32,999 bases of DNA. Origin: Kribbella antibiotica. Its GTDB lineage: Bacteria; Actinomycetota; Actinomycetes; Propionibacteriales; Kribbellaceae. Positions 1 through 8,394 of this stretch are shown piece after piece. A program made the translations under genes and the position numbers. Numbering within the stretch: the first letter of the stretch is position 1; each line of letters opens with the position of its first letter. The stretch spans positions 1-32,999 of the forward strand of contig NZ_SMKX01000099.1 of the NCBI RefSeq assembly GCF_004349055.1, read 5' to 3'. A model generated the notes under the pieces. That model saw only the letters and a program-made list of their open reading frames with translations. It did not search any database and was not told where the DNA came from.

Positions 1-52
1 GGGATGGTCGGGCACGGGGTGGGTTCGATGATGTCTAGAGGTTGGAGCTGTT

Positions 53-355
53 GTGCTTACCCTGACTGAGAACGCGACTCTGGTGATCAAGAGCATCACG
101 GGGGTCGAAGGTGCGCCGGAAGGTGCGGGCGTACGGATCTCGCAGGAGAACCCGGCGGATCCGACGCTGGCGGTAACGACGACCGAGGCGCCGAAGCCTG
201 GTGACCAGGTGGTCGAAGAGGCTGGTGCGCGGGTGTTCCTGGAAGAGAACGCGGCCAATGCGCTGGACGACAAGATCCTGGATGCGGCCGTGGACGACAA
301 GGGTGGTGTCGAGTTCCTGCTAGTACCGCAGGCTGGCGCCGCACCGACGGTCTAA
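53..355 (+). CDS. HesB/IscA-fold-like small protein, cysteine-free
   Basis: A 100-residue protein resembling the HesB/IscA (A-type Fe-S carrier) fold as it occurs in actinobacterial 'Fe-S cluster biosynthesis family' proteins. It opens with the typical LTLTENA segment and carries the GVRIS strand and the ARVFLEENAANALDDKILDA region. Classical A-type carriers bind iron or Fe-S clusters with three cysteines (one central, two near a C-terminal CxC). This sequence has no cysteine at all, so cluster carriage by the known mechanism is not possible and the true role is unknown. The GTG start at 53 is preceded by GGAG at 44-47. The gene stands alone, followed by two hairpins, and converges on the ABC exporter operon. 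Family call is moderate; function is open. Confidence 0.75.
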   Translation: MLTLTENATLVIKSITGVEGAPEGAGVRISQENPADPTLAVTTTEAPKPGDQVVEEAGARVFLEENAANALDDKILDAAVDDKGGVEFLLVPQAGAAPTV

Positions 356-371
356 GAGCCGGGTACGACGG

Positions 372-451
372 GGCACCAACCTGATTGTGGTGCCGCGGCG
401 TACCTGATCCGGGCGCGGCTGGTTCGACCCTCCCAGGGACCAGCCGCGCCC
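372..451. terminator. Two hairpins, likely bidirectional terminator
   Basis: Between two convergent genes lie a 7-bp hairpin (GGCACCA 372-378 with TGGTGCC 388-394) and a strong 13-bp hairpin (GGGCGCGGCTGGT 411-423 with ACCAGCCGCGCCC 439-451, 15-nt loop holding a small CCCT/AGGG stem). No clear U-tract follows, which is common in high-GC actinobacteria. It could end both the HesB-like transcript and the ABC exporter transcript. Confidence 0.6.
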
Positions 452-460
452 CGGGTCTGT

Positions 461-2257
461 CTAGGGGGCGCTGCGTTGAGCGATCCAGCTTTCGTGCAGG
501 CGTGAGTACACACCGCCTGCGGTGACGAGCTCAGAGTGCGGTCCGCGCTCGACCACTTCTCCGTTGTCGAACACCAGCACCTCGTCCGCAGCTTCCGCGG
601 TCGACAGCCGGTGCGCGATGGTGACCGACGTACGGCCGGTCATGAGTCGCTCCAGCGCCGCGTTGACCCGGACCTCGGTCCCGGGGTCGACAGCCGATGT
701 GGCCTCGTCCAGCACCAGCAGGTCGGGGTCGGCGATGTTTGCCCGGACCAGTGCGACCAGCTGACGCTCTCCTGCCGAGAGAGACTCGCCACGCTGCCCC
801 ACCGGCGACTGCAGCCCGTCTGGCAGCGACTCCAGCCAGTCCGTCAGGCCGAGTGACTCGAATGCTGCCAGCAACTCGGCGTCTGTCACCTCAGGCCGTC
901 CGAAGCGGACGTTCTCGGCCAGCGACGCGTCGAACAGGTAGCCGTCCTGCGGCACCATCACGACCCGCTCGCGCAGCGACTCGAAAGAGATCTCGCGCGC
1001 GTCGGTGCCGTCCAGGAGGACCGCACCGGAGGTCGGATCCATCAGCCGGGTGAGCAGCTTCGCGAACGTCGTCTTGCCGGAACCGGTCTCCCCCACGACC
1101 GCAACCCGTCGGTGCGGTTCAAGGCGCACAGCGACATCGCGCAGTACCAGCTCGCCTTCGGGGTAAGCGAAGTTCACGTCTGCGAACTCGACCGCGATCG
1201 GTCCGCGGGCCTGCTTCACGCCGTCCTCGCCGGGGTCGACCACATCGGCCGGAGTGTTGATGACACCGAGCACTCGGCGCCAGCCGGCGAAAGCGCTCTG
1301 CGCATCGGTCAGCACCTGGGTGGCGATCTGCACCGGGTCGGAGAAGAGCGCGACCAGGAACATGAACGCGAGGATCTCACCCAGCGTCGCCTTGCCGTCC
1401 ACGCCGAGCAGTACGCCGGCTGTCAGCACGCCCGCATTGGCCAGACCGGCCGCCAGACCGCCGATGGAGAAGGTGATTCCGGTCAGCGTCTGCGCACTGG
1501 TCGCCGTACGGCGGTAGTCGTCGACCGTCGAGTCGATCCGCGCCTGCGTGCGCTGCTCGACCGCGTAGGCGCGAACCACCTGAGCACCGACCACCGGCTC
1601 GGCGATCGCGGACAGCATCTCGCCGACCTTCGCCCGGACCACGCCGTACGCGGACGACATCCGCCGCTGCAGTGCCCGCAGGCTCGCGAACAGCGGGATG
1701 AAGCAGACCAGCACCACCAGGGCCAGCTGCCACGAGTAGAAGAACATCACCACGGATGCGAGCAGCATCTGCCCGAGGCTGACCAGGAAGATGAACCCGC
1801 CAAACTGGAGGAACTGCGACACGGTGTCGACGTCGGAGGTCACCCGGCTGACCAGTGCGCCGCGGCGCTCGGTGCTCTGGGTCAGCACCGGCAGATCGTG
1901 CACATGCCGGAAGGCCTTGATCCGCATGGTCGCCAGACCGCGCTCAGAGTTGATCGCGAGCCGCACAGTCGTCAGGTACGACGCTCCGGCGGTCACTGCG
2001 ATGCCGACCGCGCACACCGCGACCATCCAGCCCACGAACGACATGTCCGGCCCACCGGGTCCGGAGAGGCCCTTGTCGATGGTCTGCTGGACAGCGATCG
2101 GGATGACGATCCGCCCGGCCGTCATGGTCAAAGCAAGAAGTGCGGTGATCCACCAGCCCTGCGCAAGCTCGGGTGAGATCCGCAGCCCCTGCCGCAGCGT
2201 CTCCAGACCACCGGCATCATCGCCGTGATCCATCCGAGTCGCCTCTGCCGCACTCAT
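461..2257 (-). CDS. ABC exporter half-transporter, subunit with consensus ATPase core
   Basis: A 598-residue type IV ABC exporter half: an N-terminal transmembrane domain (about 35-320, six predicted helices) and a C-terminal nucleotide-binding domain. Visible motifs are Walker A GETGSGKT 389-396, Q-loop near VPQDG 435-439, Walker B ending LLVLDEATS with catalytic E518, and the switch histidine H549 in TIAHR. The signature is LSAGE (493-497) instead of LSGGQ, the degenerate form. Its neighbour (2334-4184) has a perfect LSGGQ but faulty Walker B and H-loop residues, so the two form a heterodimer with one active and one degenerate ATP site. The ATG at 2257 overlaps the stop of an 84-nt mini-ORF in an ATGA junction. 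Substrate (drug, lipid or peptide) cannot be told from sequence. Confidence 0.93.
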   Translation of the reverse strand: MSAAEATRMDHGDDAGGLETLRQGLRISPELAQGWWITALLALTMTAGRIVIPIAVQQTIDKGLSGPGGPDMSFVGWMVAVCAVGIAVTAGASYLTTVRLAINSERGLATMRIKAFRHVHDLPVLTQSTERRGALVSRVTSDVDTVSQFLQFGGFIFLVSLGQMLLASVVMFFYSWQLALVVLVCFIPLFASLRALQRRMSSAYGVVRAKVGEMLSAIAEPVVGAQVVRAYAVEQRTQARIDSTVDDYRRTATSAQTLTGITFSIGGLAAGLANAGVLTAGVLLGVDGKATLGEILAFMFLVALFSDPVQIATQVLTDAQSAFAGWRRVLGVINTPADVVDPGEDGVKQARGPIAVEFADVNFAYPEGELVLRDVAVRLEPHRRVAVVGETGSGKTTFAKLLTRLMDPTSGAVLLDGTDAREISFESLRERVVMVPQDGYLFDASLAENVRFGRPEVTDAELLAAFESLGLTDWLESLPDGLQSPVGQRGESLSAGERQLVALVRANIADPDLLVLDEATSAVDPGTEVRVNAALERLMTGRTSVTIAHRLSTAEAADEVLVFDNGEVVERGPHSELVTAGGVYSRLHESWIAQRSAP

Positions 2258-2337
2258 GCCTCCACCTCGCTAGCGCTCGGCTCCGTCATGAGCGCGATGG
2301 CAACTGTGCCCTTTGTTCGCTCGCTACGCTCGCTCAT
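2254..2337 (-). CDS. 27-codon coupled mini-ORF in repeat spacer
   Basis: A tiny reading frame fills the gap between the two ABC genes. Its ATG (2337-2335) overlaps the TGA of the upstream 616-codon gene in an ATGA junction, and its own TGA (2256-2254) overlaps the ATG of the downstream gene in another ATGA junction. The peptide begins MSERSERTKG and ends SASEVEA. The DNA holds a GCGAGCG-TA-GCGAGCG direct repeat and a CGCTAGCG palindrome, and the two junctions resemble each other (GGTG-A/G-AGGCATGAG). It may be a short repeat insertion that kept translational coupling, rather than a gene for a functional peptide. That it is translated is inference from the overlaps. Confidence 0.45.
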   Translation of the reverse strand: MSERSERTKGTVAIALMTEPSASEVEA

Positions 2338-4184
2338 GCCTTCACCCCATCCAAGTCGTCAAGCTCTTTGTCCAGCTCAGCCTCTTCGAGCCGTCGCTCG
2401 GCGTCCTTCTCGTACGCGTCCACCAGCTCCCGGTACGCCGCCGATGTCTCCTGCAGCTCGGCATGCGTGCCTTGGGCCGTGATCCGGCCCTCGTCCAGGA
2501 ACAGCACCTCGTCGGCGAGTGAGATCGTCGCCTTCCGGTATGCGATCACCAGCACAGTGGTCGCAGCAGTCGCGTCCTCCTGCACCCGGGACCGCAGTCC
2601 GGCCAGGATGCGCGCCTCGACCTGTGGGTCGACCGCGCTGGTTGCGTCGTCCAGGATCAGCAGGCGCGGCCGCCGCACCAGAGCGCGAGCCAGTGCGATC
2701 CGCTGCCGCTGCCCACCGGACAGCGTCGTACCGCGCTCGCCCACTTTGGTGTCCAGACCGTGCGAGAGCGTCGTCACGAACCCGTCGCCCTGAGCGATGC
2801 GCAGTGCGTCCCAGATGTCTTCGTCGCTGTAGTCGCCGCCCAGTGTGATGTTGCCGCGGATGGTGTCGTCGAACAGGAAGGCCGTCTGCGCCACCAGTGC
2901 GACGGACTCTGCCAGCTCACCACGAGCCAACCCCCGCAGGTCAGTGCCGTCGACCTTGATCGATCCCTCCTCGGGATCGACCAGCCTGGTCAGCAGCGTG
3001 GTCATGGTCGACTTGCCCGCACCAGTCGGCCCCACGACCGCGACAGTCCGGCCGGGCTCGACGGTGAAGTCCATGCCGTTCAGTACGTCGCGCTCCGGCA
3101 GGTACCCGAAGCGCAGCCCGGACACGTCGAGCTGGGCCGCCGTGTTCGAGGTCAGCCGGTCCTCGCCGTACTCCATGCCGCCCTCAGCGGTCAGCACGCG
3201 CTGCACCCGGTCCCAACCGACCACGGACCGCGGTAGCTCACCAAGCACCCAGCCCAGCGCCCGGATCGGGAAGCCGATCAGCGTGAACAGGAACGCAACC
3301 TGTACGACGTCGCCGGCGTCCGCACCACCTGAGCGCACCCGCCCGACACCGACCAGCAGCACGATCAGCACGCCGATCCGGGGCAGTGCGTCGATCACCG
3401 GGTCGAACATTCCGCGGGCCTTGTTCACCGCGATGTTCGCATCGCGCAGCGCGTACGTCGGCGCCCGGAAGCGCTCGGTCTCCGCAGCCTCGCGGCCAAG
3501 CGTCTTGACGACCAGTGCGCCGTCGAACGACTCATGCGCCACCTCGGAAACATCCGCGCGCAACTGCTGTGCCCGTGTCGCCAGTGGCTGCAGGACTCGC
3601 TGGAAGATCACATTGGCCACGAAGACGAGTGGGAACACCAGACAGCCGACCAGAGCGAGCCAGGTGTCGGCCATGAACATCGCAACCGTGGCGAAGGCCA
3701 GCATGGCGAGCACACCGATCGCCATCGGCAGCGGCGCGATCACGAACCAGATCGACTCCACATCTGCGTTCGCATTCGACAGCAGCTGACCGGTCGGGTG
3801 CTTGTGATGCCACTCCAGCGGCAACTGCTGGTACTGCCGAGTGACCCGGCGCCGGTACGTCGCCTGCAGCCGGAACTGCATCACGCCGGCACCGATGCGT
3901 CGCCCGACCACTCCGATGGCGCGCAGGATCGCGATCCCGAGGAAGAGCGAGACGAGCGCGGCCAGCGCACCGAAGGTGGTGTCACCGCGCTCGAGGGCCG
4001 GCCGGATCACGTGGTCGGTGGCCCAGCCCAGGGCCCAGCCGTCGGCCACCGTCATCGCGCCGTACAGCACGCTGGCTGCCACCGAGAACGCGAAGACCCA
4101 CGGCTCCTCCCAGATCGCGACCCGCAGGACCGCGAACCCACGCCGGGTCGCGCTCCCTTTGTCAGGGACTTTCGGCACGGGCAA
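2334..4184 (-). CDS. ABC exporter half-transporter, subunit with degenerate ATPase core
   Basis: A 616-residue ABC exporter half with a transmembrane domain (about 30-320) and a nucleotide-binding domain: Walker A GPTGAGKS 385-392, VAQTAF Q-loop, intact LSGGQ 488-492, Walker B LLILDDATS where the catalytic glutamate is D513, and tyrosine Y549 (IAYR) in place of the switch histidine. These losses fall in the same composite ATP site as the partner's LSAGE, the usual pattern of heterodimeric exporters. It is the first gene of the operon. The start is a TTG at 4184 with GGAG six bases upstream; the GTG at 4178 is an alternative start. The stop overlaps the mini-ORF start. Confidence 0.92.
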   Translation of the reverse strand: MPVPKVPDKGSATRRGFAVLRVAIWEEPWVFAFSVAASVLYGAMTVADGWALGWATDHVIRPALERGDTTFGALAALVSLFLGIAILRAIGVVGRRIGAGVMQFRLQATYRRRVTRQYQQLPLEWHHKHPTGQLLSNANADVESIWFVIAPLPMAIGVLAMLAFATVAMFMADTWLALVGCLVFPLVFVANVIFQRVLQPLATRAQQLRADVSEVAHESFDGALVVKTLGREAAETERFRAPTYALRDANIAVNKARGMFDPVIDALPRIGVLIVLLVGVGRVRSGGADAGDVVQVAFLFTLIGFPIRALGWVLGELPRSVVGWDRVQRVLTAEGGMEYGEDRLTSNTAAQLDVSGLRFGYLPERDVLNGMDFTVEPGRTVAVVGPTGAGKSTMTTLLTRLVDPEEGSIKVDGTDLRGLARGELAESVALVAQTAFLFDDTIRGNITLGGDYSDEDIWDALRIAQGDGFVTTLSHGLDTKVGERGTTLSGGQRQRIALARALVRRPRLLILDDATSAVDPQVEARILAGLRSRVQEDATAATTVLVIAYRKATISLADEVLFLDEGRITAQGTHAELQETSAAYRELVDAYEKDAERRLEEAELDKELDDLDGVKA

Positions 4185-4279
4185 GAGACACTCCAGGACA
4201 GTCAGGTGCGAACAGCAGTCACAAACATGACAACGATTGACATTCTGCCATTCCCCACCGACAACTTCGATCGCCTTAC

Positions 4280-4291
4280 TAGGATCACTGT
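4280..4291 (+). promoter_or_regulatory. Leaderless -10 for the TIGR03085 gene
   Basis: TAGGAT at 4280-4285 is followed by six bases and then the GTG start, placing the predicted +1 on the G of the start codon. No convincing -35 was seen (CCGACA at 4258-4263 with a 16-bp spacer is weak). The AGGA inside this hexamer could instead be read as a ribosome binding site. Confidence 0.55.
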
Positions 4292-4933
4292 GTGACTGAC
4301 TACAGCCGGGTGGAACGACTTGCTCTGTGTGACCTCTTCGACGAGCTAGGACCCGATCAGCCGACGCTGTGCGACGGCTGGACGACGTACGACCTGGCCG
4401 TTCACCTGTACGTCCGGGAGTCCGACCCGATGGCCGGTCCGGGGATCATGATCGCCGCGCTCGCCGACACCACCGAGAAGCGGATGCAGCGGGCCAAGGA
4501 CAATCTCGGCTACGCCGGTGTGGTCCAGAAGGTGCGCAACGGCCCGCCGCGCGCCTCGATCTACGGCCTGCCGTTCATCGGGCACCAACTGAACACCACC
4601 GAGTATCTGGTGCACCACGAGGACGTCCGCCGCGCCCAGCCCGAGTTCACCGTGCGTACGCTGCCGGCCGACCAGCAGGCCAACCTGTGGAAGGGGCTCC
4701 GGCTCGCCAGCCGCGCCATGACCCGCAAGGCGACCAGTGGCATCGTGCTCCAGCTCCCCAGCGGCCAGTCGGTCGTCGCCAAGCAGCCGACCAACGGCCG
4801 CACGGTCACCGTGGTCGGTGAGCCGGTCGAGCTGGTGCTGTTCTGCTTCGGTCGGCAGGAGGTCGCCGATGTTCAGCTCGAGGGCGACCCAGCGGTCATC
4901 GAGGAGCTGAAGGCGACTTCATTCGGCTTCTGA
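4292..4933 (+). CDS. TIGR03085-type DinB-like metal-binding protein
   Basis: A 213-residue protein of the actinobacterial TIGR03085 family, related to the DinB / mycothiol-dependent maleylpyruvate isomerase N-terminal fold. The N-terminal four-helix part has the expected DGWTTYDLAVHLYVRE segment, whose histidine is a metal ligand in relatives, and a second histidine cluster TTEYLVHHEDVRRAQ near 105-119. The C-terminal third (about 145-213) is a small beta-rich region ending EELKATSFGF. Members are thought to bind a divalent metal and possibly use mycothiol, but no substrate is known. The GTG at 4292 fits a leaderless promoter. The gene is divergent from the ABC operon and its last 15 bp overlap the convergent DedA gene. 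Confidence 0.82.
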   Translation: MTDYSRVERLALCDLFDELGPDQPTLCDGWTTYDLAVHLYVRESDPMAGPGIMIAALADTTEKRMQRAKDNLGYAGVVQKVRNGPPRASIYGLPFIGHQLNTTEYLVHHEDVRRAQPEFTVRTLPADQQANLWKGLRLASRAMTRKATSGIVLQLPSGQSVVAKQPTNGRTVTVVGEPVELVLFCFGRQEVADVQLEGDPAVIEELKATSFGF

Positions 4934-5518
4934 AACGGCGGCCGCGGCGTGCTTGTGGCGAGCCTTCTGGATCAGGCTGCTGACCACCGTGGTCAGCACC
5001 ACCAGCACGATCGCCGCCACGATGCCCTGCCACGGTTCGGGGAAGAGCACGTAGCCGAGTAGCCCGATCGCCATGTAGACCGCTGCCCACAGCGACGACG
5101 CGGCCAGGTCGACCAGCGCGAACCGCTCCCACCGATAGCCGGCCAATCCGGCCGCCAGCAGCACTGGCACCCGGCCACCGGGGACCAGCCGCGAGGTCAG
5201 CAGCACGCCGATCTCGTGCTCGCTCAGCCGATCCCGCAGCGCGTCCAGCTTGGCGTTGTCGCGCAACCACCCGACCCGCTTCGCCAGCTTCTCGCCACCG
5301 AACCTGCAGCCGGCGTACACGATCAGGTCGCCGACATACGCACCACCAGCACCTGCGATGAGCACACCGACCAGCCCGATCGGGTTGCTGTGTGAGGCCA
5401 GTACGGCGCCCGCCGACACGGCAGCACCTGTCGGCAGCACCGGCAGCACAGCGCCGATCAGCACTGCACCGCCGAGGGCGAACAGGTACCACAGGTCGAA
5501 GTCCGCGTTGCCTGTCAT
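4919..5518 (-). CDS. DedA-family membrane protein
   Basis: A 199-residue DedA/VTT-domain membrane protein, a family linked to lipid scrambling or proton-dependent membrane homeostasis. Hydrophobic stretches lie at about 10-42, 47-70, 115-145 and 150-185. Family landmarks are the re-entrant PVLPTG segment (26-31), GGAYVGD (58-64) and the basic motif R110-LVPGG-R116. The glutamate usually found after the first re-entrant proline segment is not evident. The ATG at 5518 overlaps the stop of the MBL gene by 4 bp (ATGA), so translation is probably coupled. It is the last gene of a three-gene minus-strand operon. The short highly charged tail RHKHAAAAVSEAE overlaps the end of the facing gene. Confidence 0.88.
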   Translation of the reverse strand: MTGNADFDLWYLFALGGAVLIGAVLPVLPTGAAVSAGAVLASHSNPIGLVGVLIAGAGGAYVGDLIVYAGCRFGGEKLAKRVGWLRDNAKLDALRDRLSEHEIGVLLTSRLVPGGRVPVLLAAGLAGYRWERFALVDLAASSLWAAVYMAIGLLGYVLFPEPWQGIVAAIVLVVLTTVVSSLIQKARHKHAAAAVSEAE

Positions 5519-6279
5519 CCCGCCACCTCGGTCGACTCTCCTGGTACCAACAGATCCACCTTCACTGCCGGGTCCAGCTCAGTCAAAGCAGCCCGGAACT
5601 GGTCCCCCGGCGCCAGGAACAGCTCTGGCTTGACTCTGTCGAACCCGATCGGCCAGAACGTCCCGAAGTGGATCGGGATCGCCACACTGGCGCCAACACG
5701 CTGGACTGCCTCAGCAGCGCGGGACGGGTTCAAGTGCCCGGGCCCAAGCGACGGTCCCCAGCCACCGACCGGAACCAGTGCCACGTCGACCGGTCCAGCT
5801 TCCGCCGCCAGGTCGTCGTACAGGTCGGTGTCTCCGGCGAACCAGACGCTGGGTGCACTGTCCACGCGATACCCGAGCGCAGGTCCGTTGTACGACGACC
5901 ACGGCAGCCGGCGGCCGTCATGGTGTGCAGTGATCACGGTGATGTCGAGTGAGCCGATCCTGATCTGGTGGCCGGGCGCTACCTCGATACAGCGGTCCGA
6001 GAAGGCGGCGCCGTAGTCATGGTGGATCAGCCGAGCCGCACCGCGCGGTACGACGAGTGCGGCCTCCCGGTCGACCAGGGGCAGCGAGGTCATGTGCAGA
6101 TGGTCAGCATGCATGTGTGAAATCAGTACGGCGTCGCACTGGCCGGCCTCAGGTGTCGGCGCCGGACCGCGCCGCCGCCGGAGGTGAGCGATCCGCGACG
6201 TCAGCACCGGGTCGGTCAACAGGCGCGTACCGTCCGCCTCGATGGTGGTGGTCGCGTGACCCCACCAGGTGATCCGCAC
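5515..6279 (-). CDS. MBL-fold metal-dependent hydrolase
   Basis: A 254-residue metallo-beta-lactamase-fold hydrolase, closest in style to the UlaG / N-acyl-phosphatidylethanolamine phospholipase D branch. The metal-binding motif HMHADH is at 55-60; other likely ligands are the aspartate in FAGDTDLYDD and the histidine in PIHFGTFWP near the C-terminus. An N-terminal ITWWGHATTTIE strand and LLTDPVL are typical of this branch. The GTG at 6279 lies 3 bp after the stop of the phosphatase gene. Its place between a phosphodiesterase-like membrane protein and DedA suggests action on a lipid or phosphoester, but the substrate is not known. Confidence 0.88.
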   Translation of the reverse strand: MRITWWGHATTTIEADGTRLLTDPVLTSRIAHLRRRRGPAPTPEAGQCDAVLISHMHADHLHMTSLPLVDREAALVVPRGAARLIHHDYGAAFSDRCIEVAPGHQIRIGSLDITVITAHHDGRRLPWSSYNGPALGYRVDSAPSVWFAGDTDLYDDLAAEAGPVDVALVPVGGWGPSLGPGHLNPSRAAEAVQRVGASVAIPIHFGTFWPIGFDRVKPELFLAPGDQFRAALTELDPAVKVDLLVPGESTEVAG

Positions 6280-6282
6280 GCT

Positions 6283-8394
6283 TCAGGCCTCTACTTTCGT
6301 CTCGACCGGGTCCTGCACGTCCTTGCGTTGCCCGAGATTCTCGAGCCAGCTGACCAGCTGCGCGTGGACCGCGTCGGAGCCTACGGGAGTCTCTTTGAGC
6401 TCCCACCGCGACGGGTGCACCAGCACTGCATTGGTCTGCCAGCCACCGATACCGCCATGGCAGCCGACCAGCTCCTCGAACGCAGCGACCTCATGGGTGT
6501 AGTCGTCGACCCGGCTCACCACCACCAGGTCGCCGTTGTGCGGCAGTTCGGCCTGGCGCAGGATCGAGGCCGGAGCAAACGGCCCGTACCGCGCCAGTGG
6601 GTCCTCCCCCTCGATTCGCCCGGACTTGAGCACCCGGACACCGGCGCTGCCGATCGCGACCGGCCCCTCAGCTAATGACTCGACCACGACGAACCCGATG
6701 CCCGGATGCGTCGCCAACCCGGGGATCAGCTTGGGATGCAGCAGCTCGATCTCTTCCAGCGGCACCCGGCCCGGTGTGGTCGCCAGGTAGATCAGAGCCA
6801 AGTTGCCCGAGGCTGTGACGATCATCTGCTCGTCGGAACCCGTAGCCGGCTCGCAGTCCTTCGGCCCTAGCTCCACCTCGCCGCGGGAGGCCTTGCTGTG
6901 CAGGGCTTTGCGGGTCACCGCACCCGCCACACTGCGCCGTAGCGACAGCTCGGTCAGGAACGCGTTCACCGGTCCCCAGCCCTCAGACTTCCCGACCGCT
7001 GCGACTGGCTCACTGGTCGTGTCGACCAGCTCGTCGACCACGTCGGTCAGCGTCCGGCCGTAGCGCTGCAGGAAGGTCGCGCCCTGGCTCTGGCCGTGGT
7101 CCGACACGACGACGATCTCGTACGAGTGCGGCAGGAGGTCGATGATGCGCTGCAGCGCACCGAGCACTCGGTCGAGCCCTTCCAAGGCCTGCAAGGACTC
7201 CGGCCGCGTCGGCCCGGCGTGGTGCGCGACCTCGTCATAGTCGACGAAGTCGCAGTAGATGACCGGTGTGCCCTTCACGAGCTCGTCGGTGATCAGCGAG
7301 ACGTTCAGGTCGCGCAGCAGCACGTTGGTGACAGCTCGCAGGAAGATGTAGCTGCCACCGCGCTTGACCCGCGGTACCAGGTTGCGCCGGCGCTGTCTGC
7401 GGGCCTGGAACAGCTCCTTCACCATCTCGGCCACGCACAGCACCAGTCCGCGCGCAGCACCCTGCGGACTGGAGAAGAACCGGACATAGCCGCCGCTGCG
7501 GCTGTTCGGAAGCGCTGCGCGGCTGAACACCAGCTCGCAGTGCTCAGCATCCCCGGACCAGTTGTTGCTGATGCTCACGCCACCGTCCGCGAGCAGTCCG
7601 CGACCGGTCGACATCCGCGCCTCGATCTCGGCAGCGTCCCGGCCCCGGTTGGTCACCATCACCCGGCCGGCCTCTTTCTCGTACCACCGGAACGCAGGGA
7701 TCTGGCCGGAGCCACCGTGCAGGATGCCGGCCTGACTGGCCGGAGTCGTCGCCGGTACGCCGGTGTGCCACTCCACCATCGAGTGCTTGCCGTCGCGGAT
7801 CCAGCCGCCCAGATTCGGCAAGTTGCCGGCCATCACCATCCAGTTGAGCAGCGGCGCCGACAGGCCGTCCAGCTGGATGATCAGCATCCCGGTCTTCGGC
7901 GCTGCCGCCATCTTGCGGGCCCGGCGGCGCACCACCCGCATGATCTCGGCGATGTACGCGTCATCACTCCCGGCGTACGCGAACCAGCCGACGAACGCGC
8001 TCACCGACGACATCACGATCGACACCACGAACACTGCCTCGGGGCCGCCGGACAGGTTCACGCCGGGATCGGCGGTGACGCCGAGGTAGACCACTCCGAA
8101 CTGGGACAGCAGGCCACCGACCAGTACGCCGAGTGAGCCGATCAGAACCGCCACACCGGCCAGCACCCAGCGCATCAGGACGCTGAAGACCGCCAGCAGC
8201 ACCACAAGCCGCACGATCGGCATCCAGCCGTCACTGCTGATCTGCGGCAGCGTCCAGAACGTGATGATCAGAGAGATCAGCGACGCCAGCCCACCGAGCA
8301 GCATTGCCTGCAGGCCCCGGCCGGTACGGCGGAGGTCCAGCCAGACCGGCTTGCGTCGCCGGTCACCGGAGACCTGTTCAGGTGGTTTGGCCAT
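6283..8394 (-). CDS. Membrane-anchored alkaline-phosphatase/phosphodiesterase family protein ('phage holin family')
   Basis: A 703-residue protein with about four N-terminal membrane helices (roughly 32-50, 58-80, 82-106, 120-142) and a large soluble domain of the alkaline phosphatase / nucleotide pyrophosphatase superfamily. Metal and nucleophile motifs are visible: LIIQLDGLSAPLL with D176, TTPASQAGILHGG around 216-228, VVVSDHGQSQGATF, and a late HGGIGG histidine. Actinobacterial homologues are often labelled 'phage holin family protein' because of the small membrane region, but nothing phage-like is nearby. It heads the operon with the MBL and DedA genes and is preceded by a leaderless-type -10. 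A role in hydrolysing a membrane phosphoester is plausible. Confidence 0.85.
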   Translation of the reverse strand: MAKPPEQVSGDRRRKPVWLDLRRTGRGLQAMLLGGLASLISLIITFWTLPQISSDGWMPIVRLVVLLAVFSVLMRWVLAGVAVLIGSLGVLVGGLLSQFGVVYLGVTADPGVNLSGGPEAVFVVSIVMSSVSAFVGWFAYAGSDDAYIAEIMRVVRRRARKMAAAPKTGMLIIQLDGLSAPLLNWMVMAGNLPNLGGWIRDGKHSMVEWHTGVPATTPASQAGILHGGSGQIPAFRWYEKEAGRVMVTNRGRDAAEIEARMSTGRGLLADGGVSISNNWSGDAEHCELVFSRAALPNSRSGGYVRFFSSPQGAARGLVLCVAEMVKELFQARRQRRRNLVPRVKRGGSYIFLRAVTNVLLRDLNVSLITDELVKGTPVIYCDFVDYDEVAHHAGPTRPESLQALEGLDRVLGALQRIIDLLPHSYEIVVVSDHGQSQGATFLQRYGRTLTDVVDELVDTTSEPVAAVGKSEGWGPVNAFLTELSLRRSVAGAVTRKALHSKASRGEVELGPKDCEPATGSDEQMIVTASGNLALIYLATTPGRVPLEEIELLHPKLIPGLATHPGIGFVVVESLAEGPVAIGSAGVRVLKSGRIEGEDPLARYGPFAPASILRQAELPHNGDLVVVSRVDDYTHEVAAFEELVGCHGGIGGWQTNAVLVHPSRWELKETPVGSDAVHAQLVSWLENLGQRKDVQDPVETKVEA

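Noticed and set aside
1112..2176. Long plus-strand open frame (354 codons) opposite the ABC exporter gene
   Set aside because: Antisense to a gene with clear domains; histidine/arginine-rich composition typical of a shadow frame in GC-rich DNA.
6283..8394. Phage remnant, because homologues are named 'phage holin family protein'
   Set aside because: The bulk of the protein is a phosphatase-superfamily domain and no phage gene is near.
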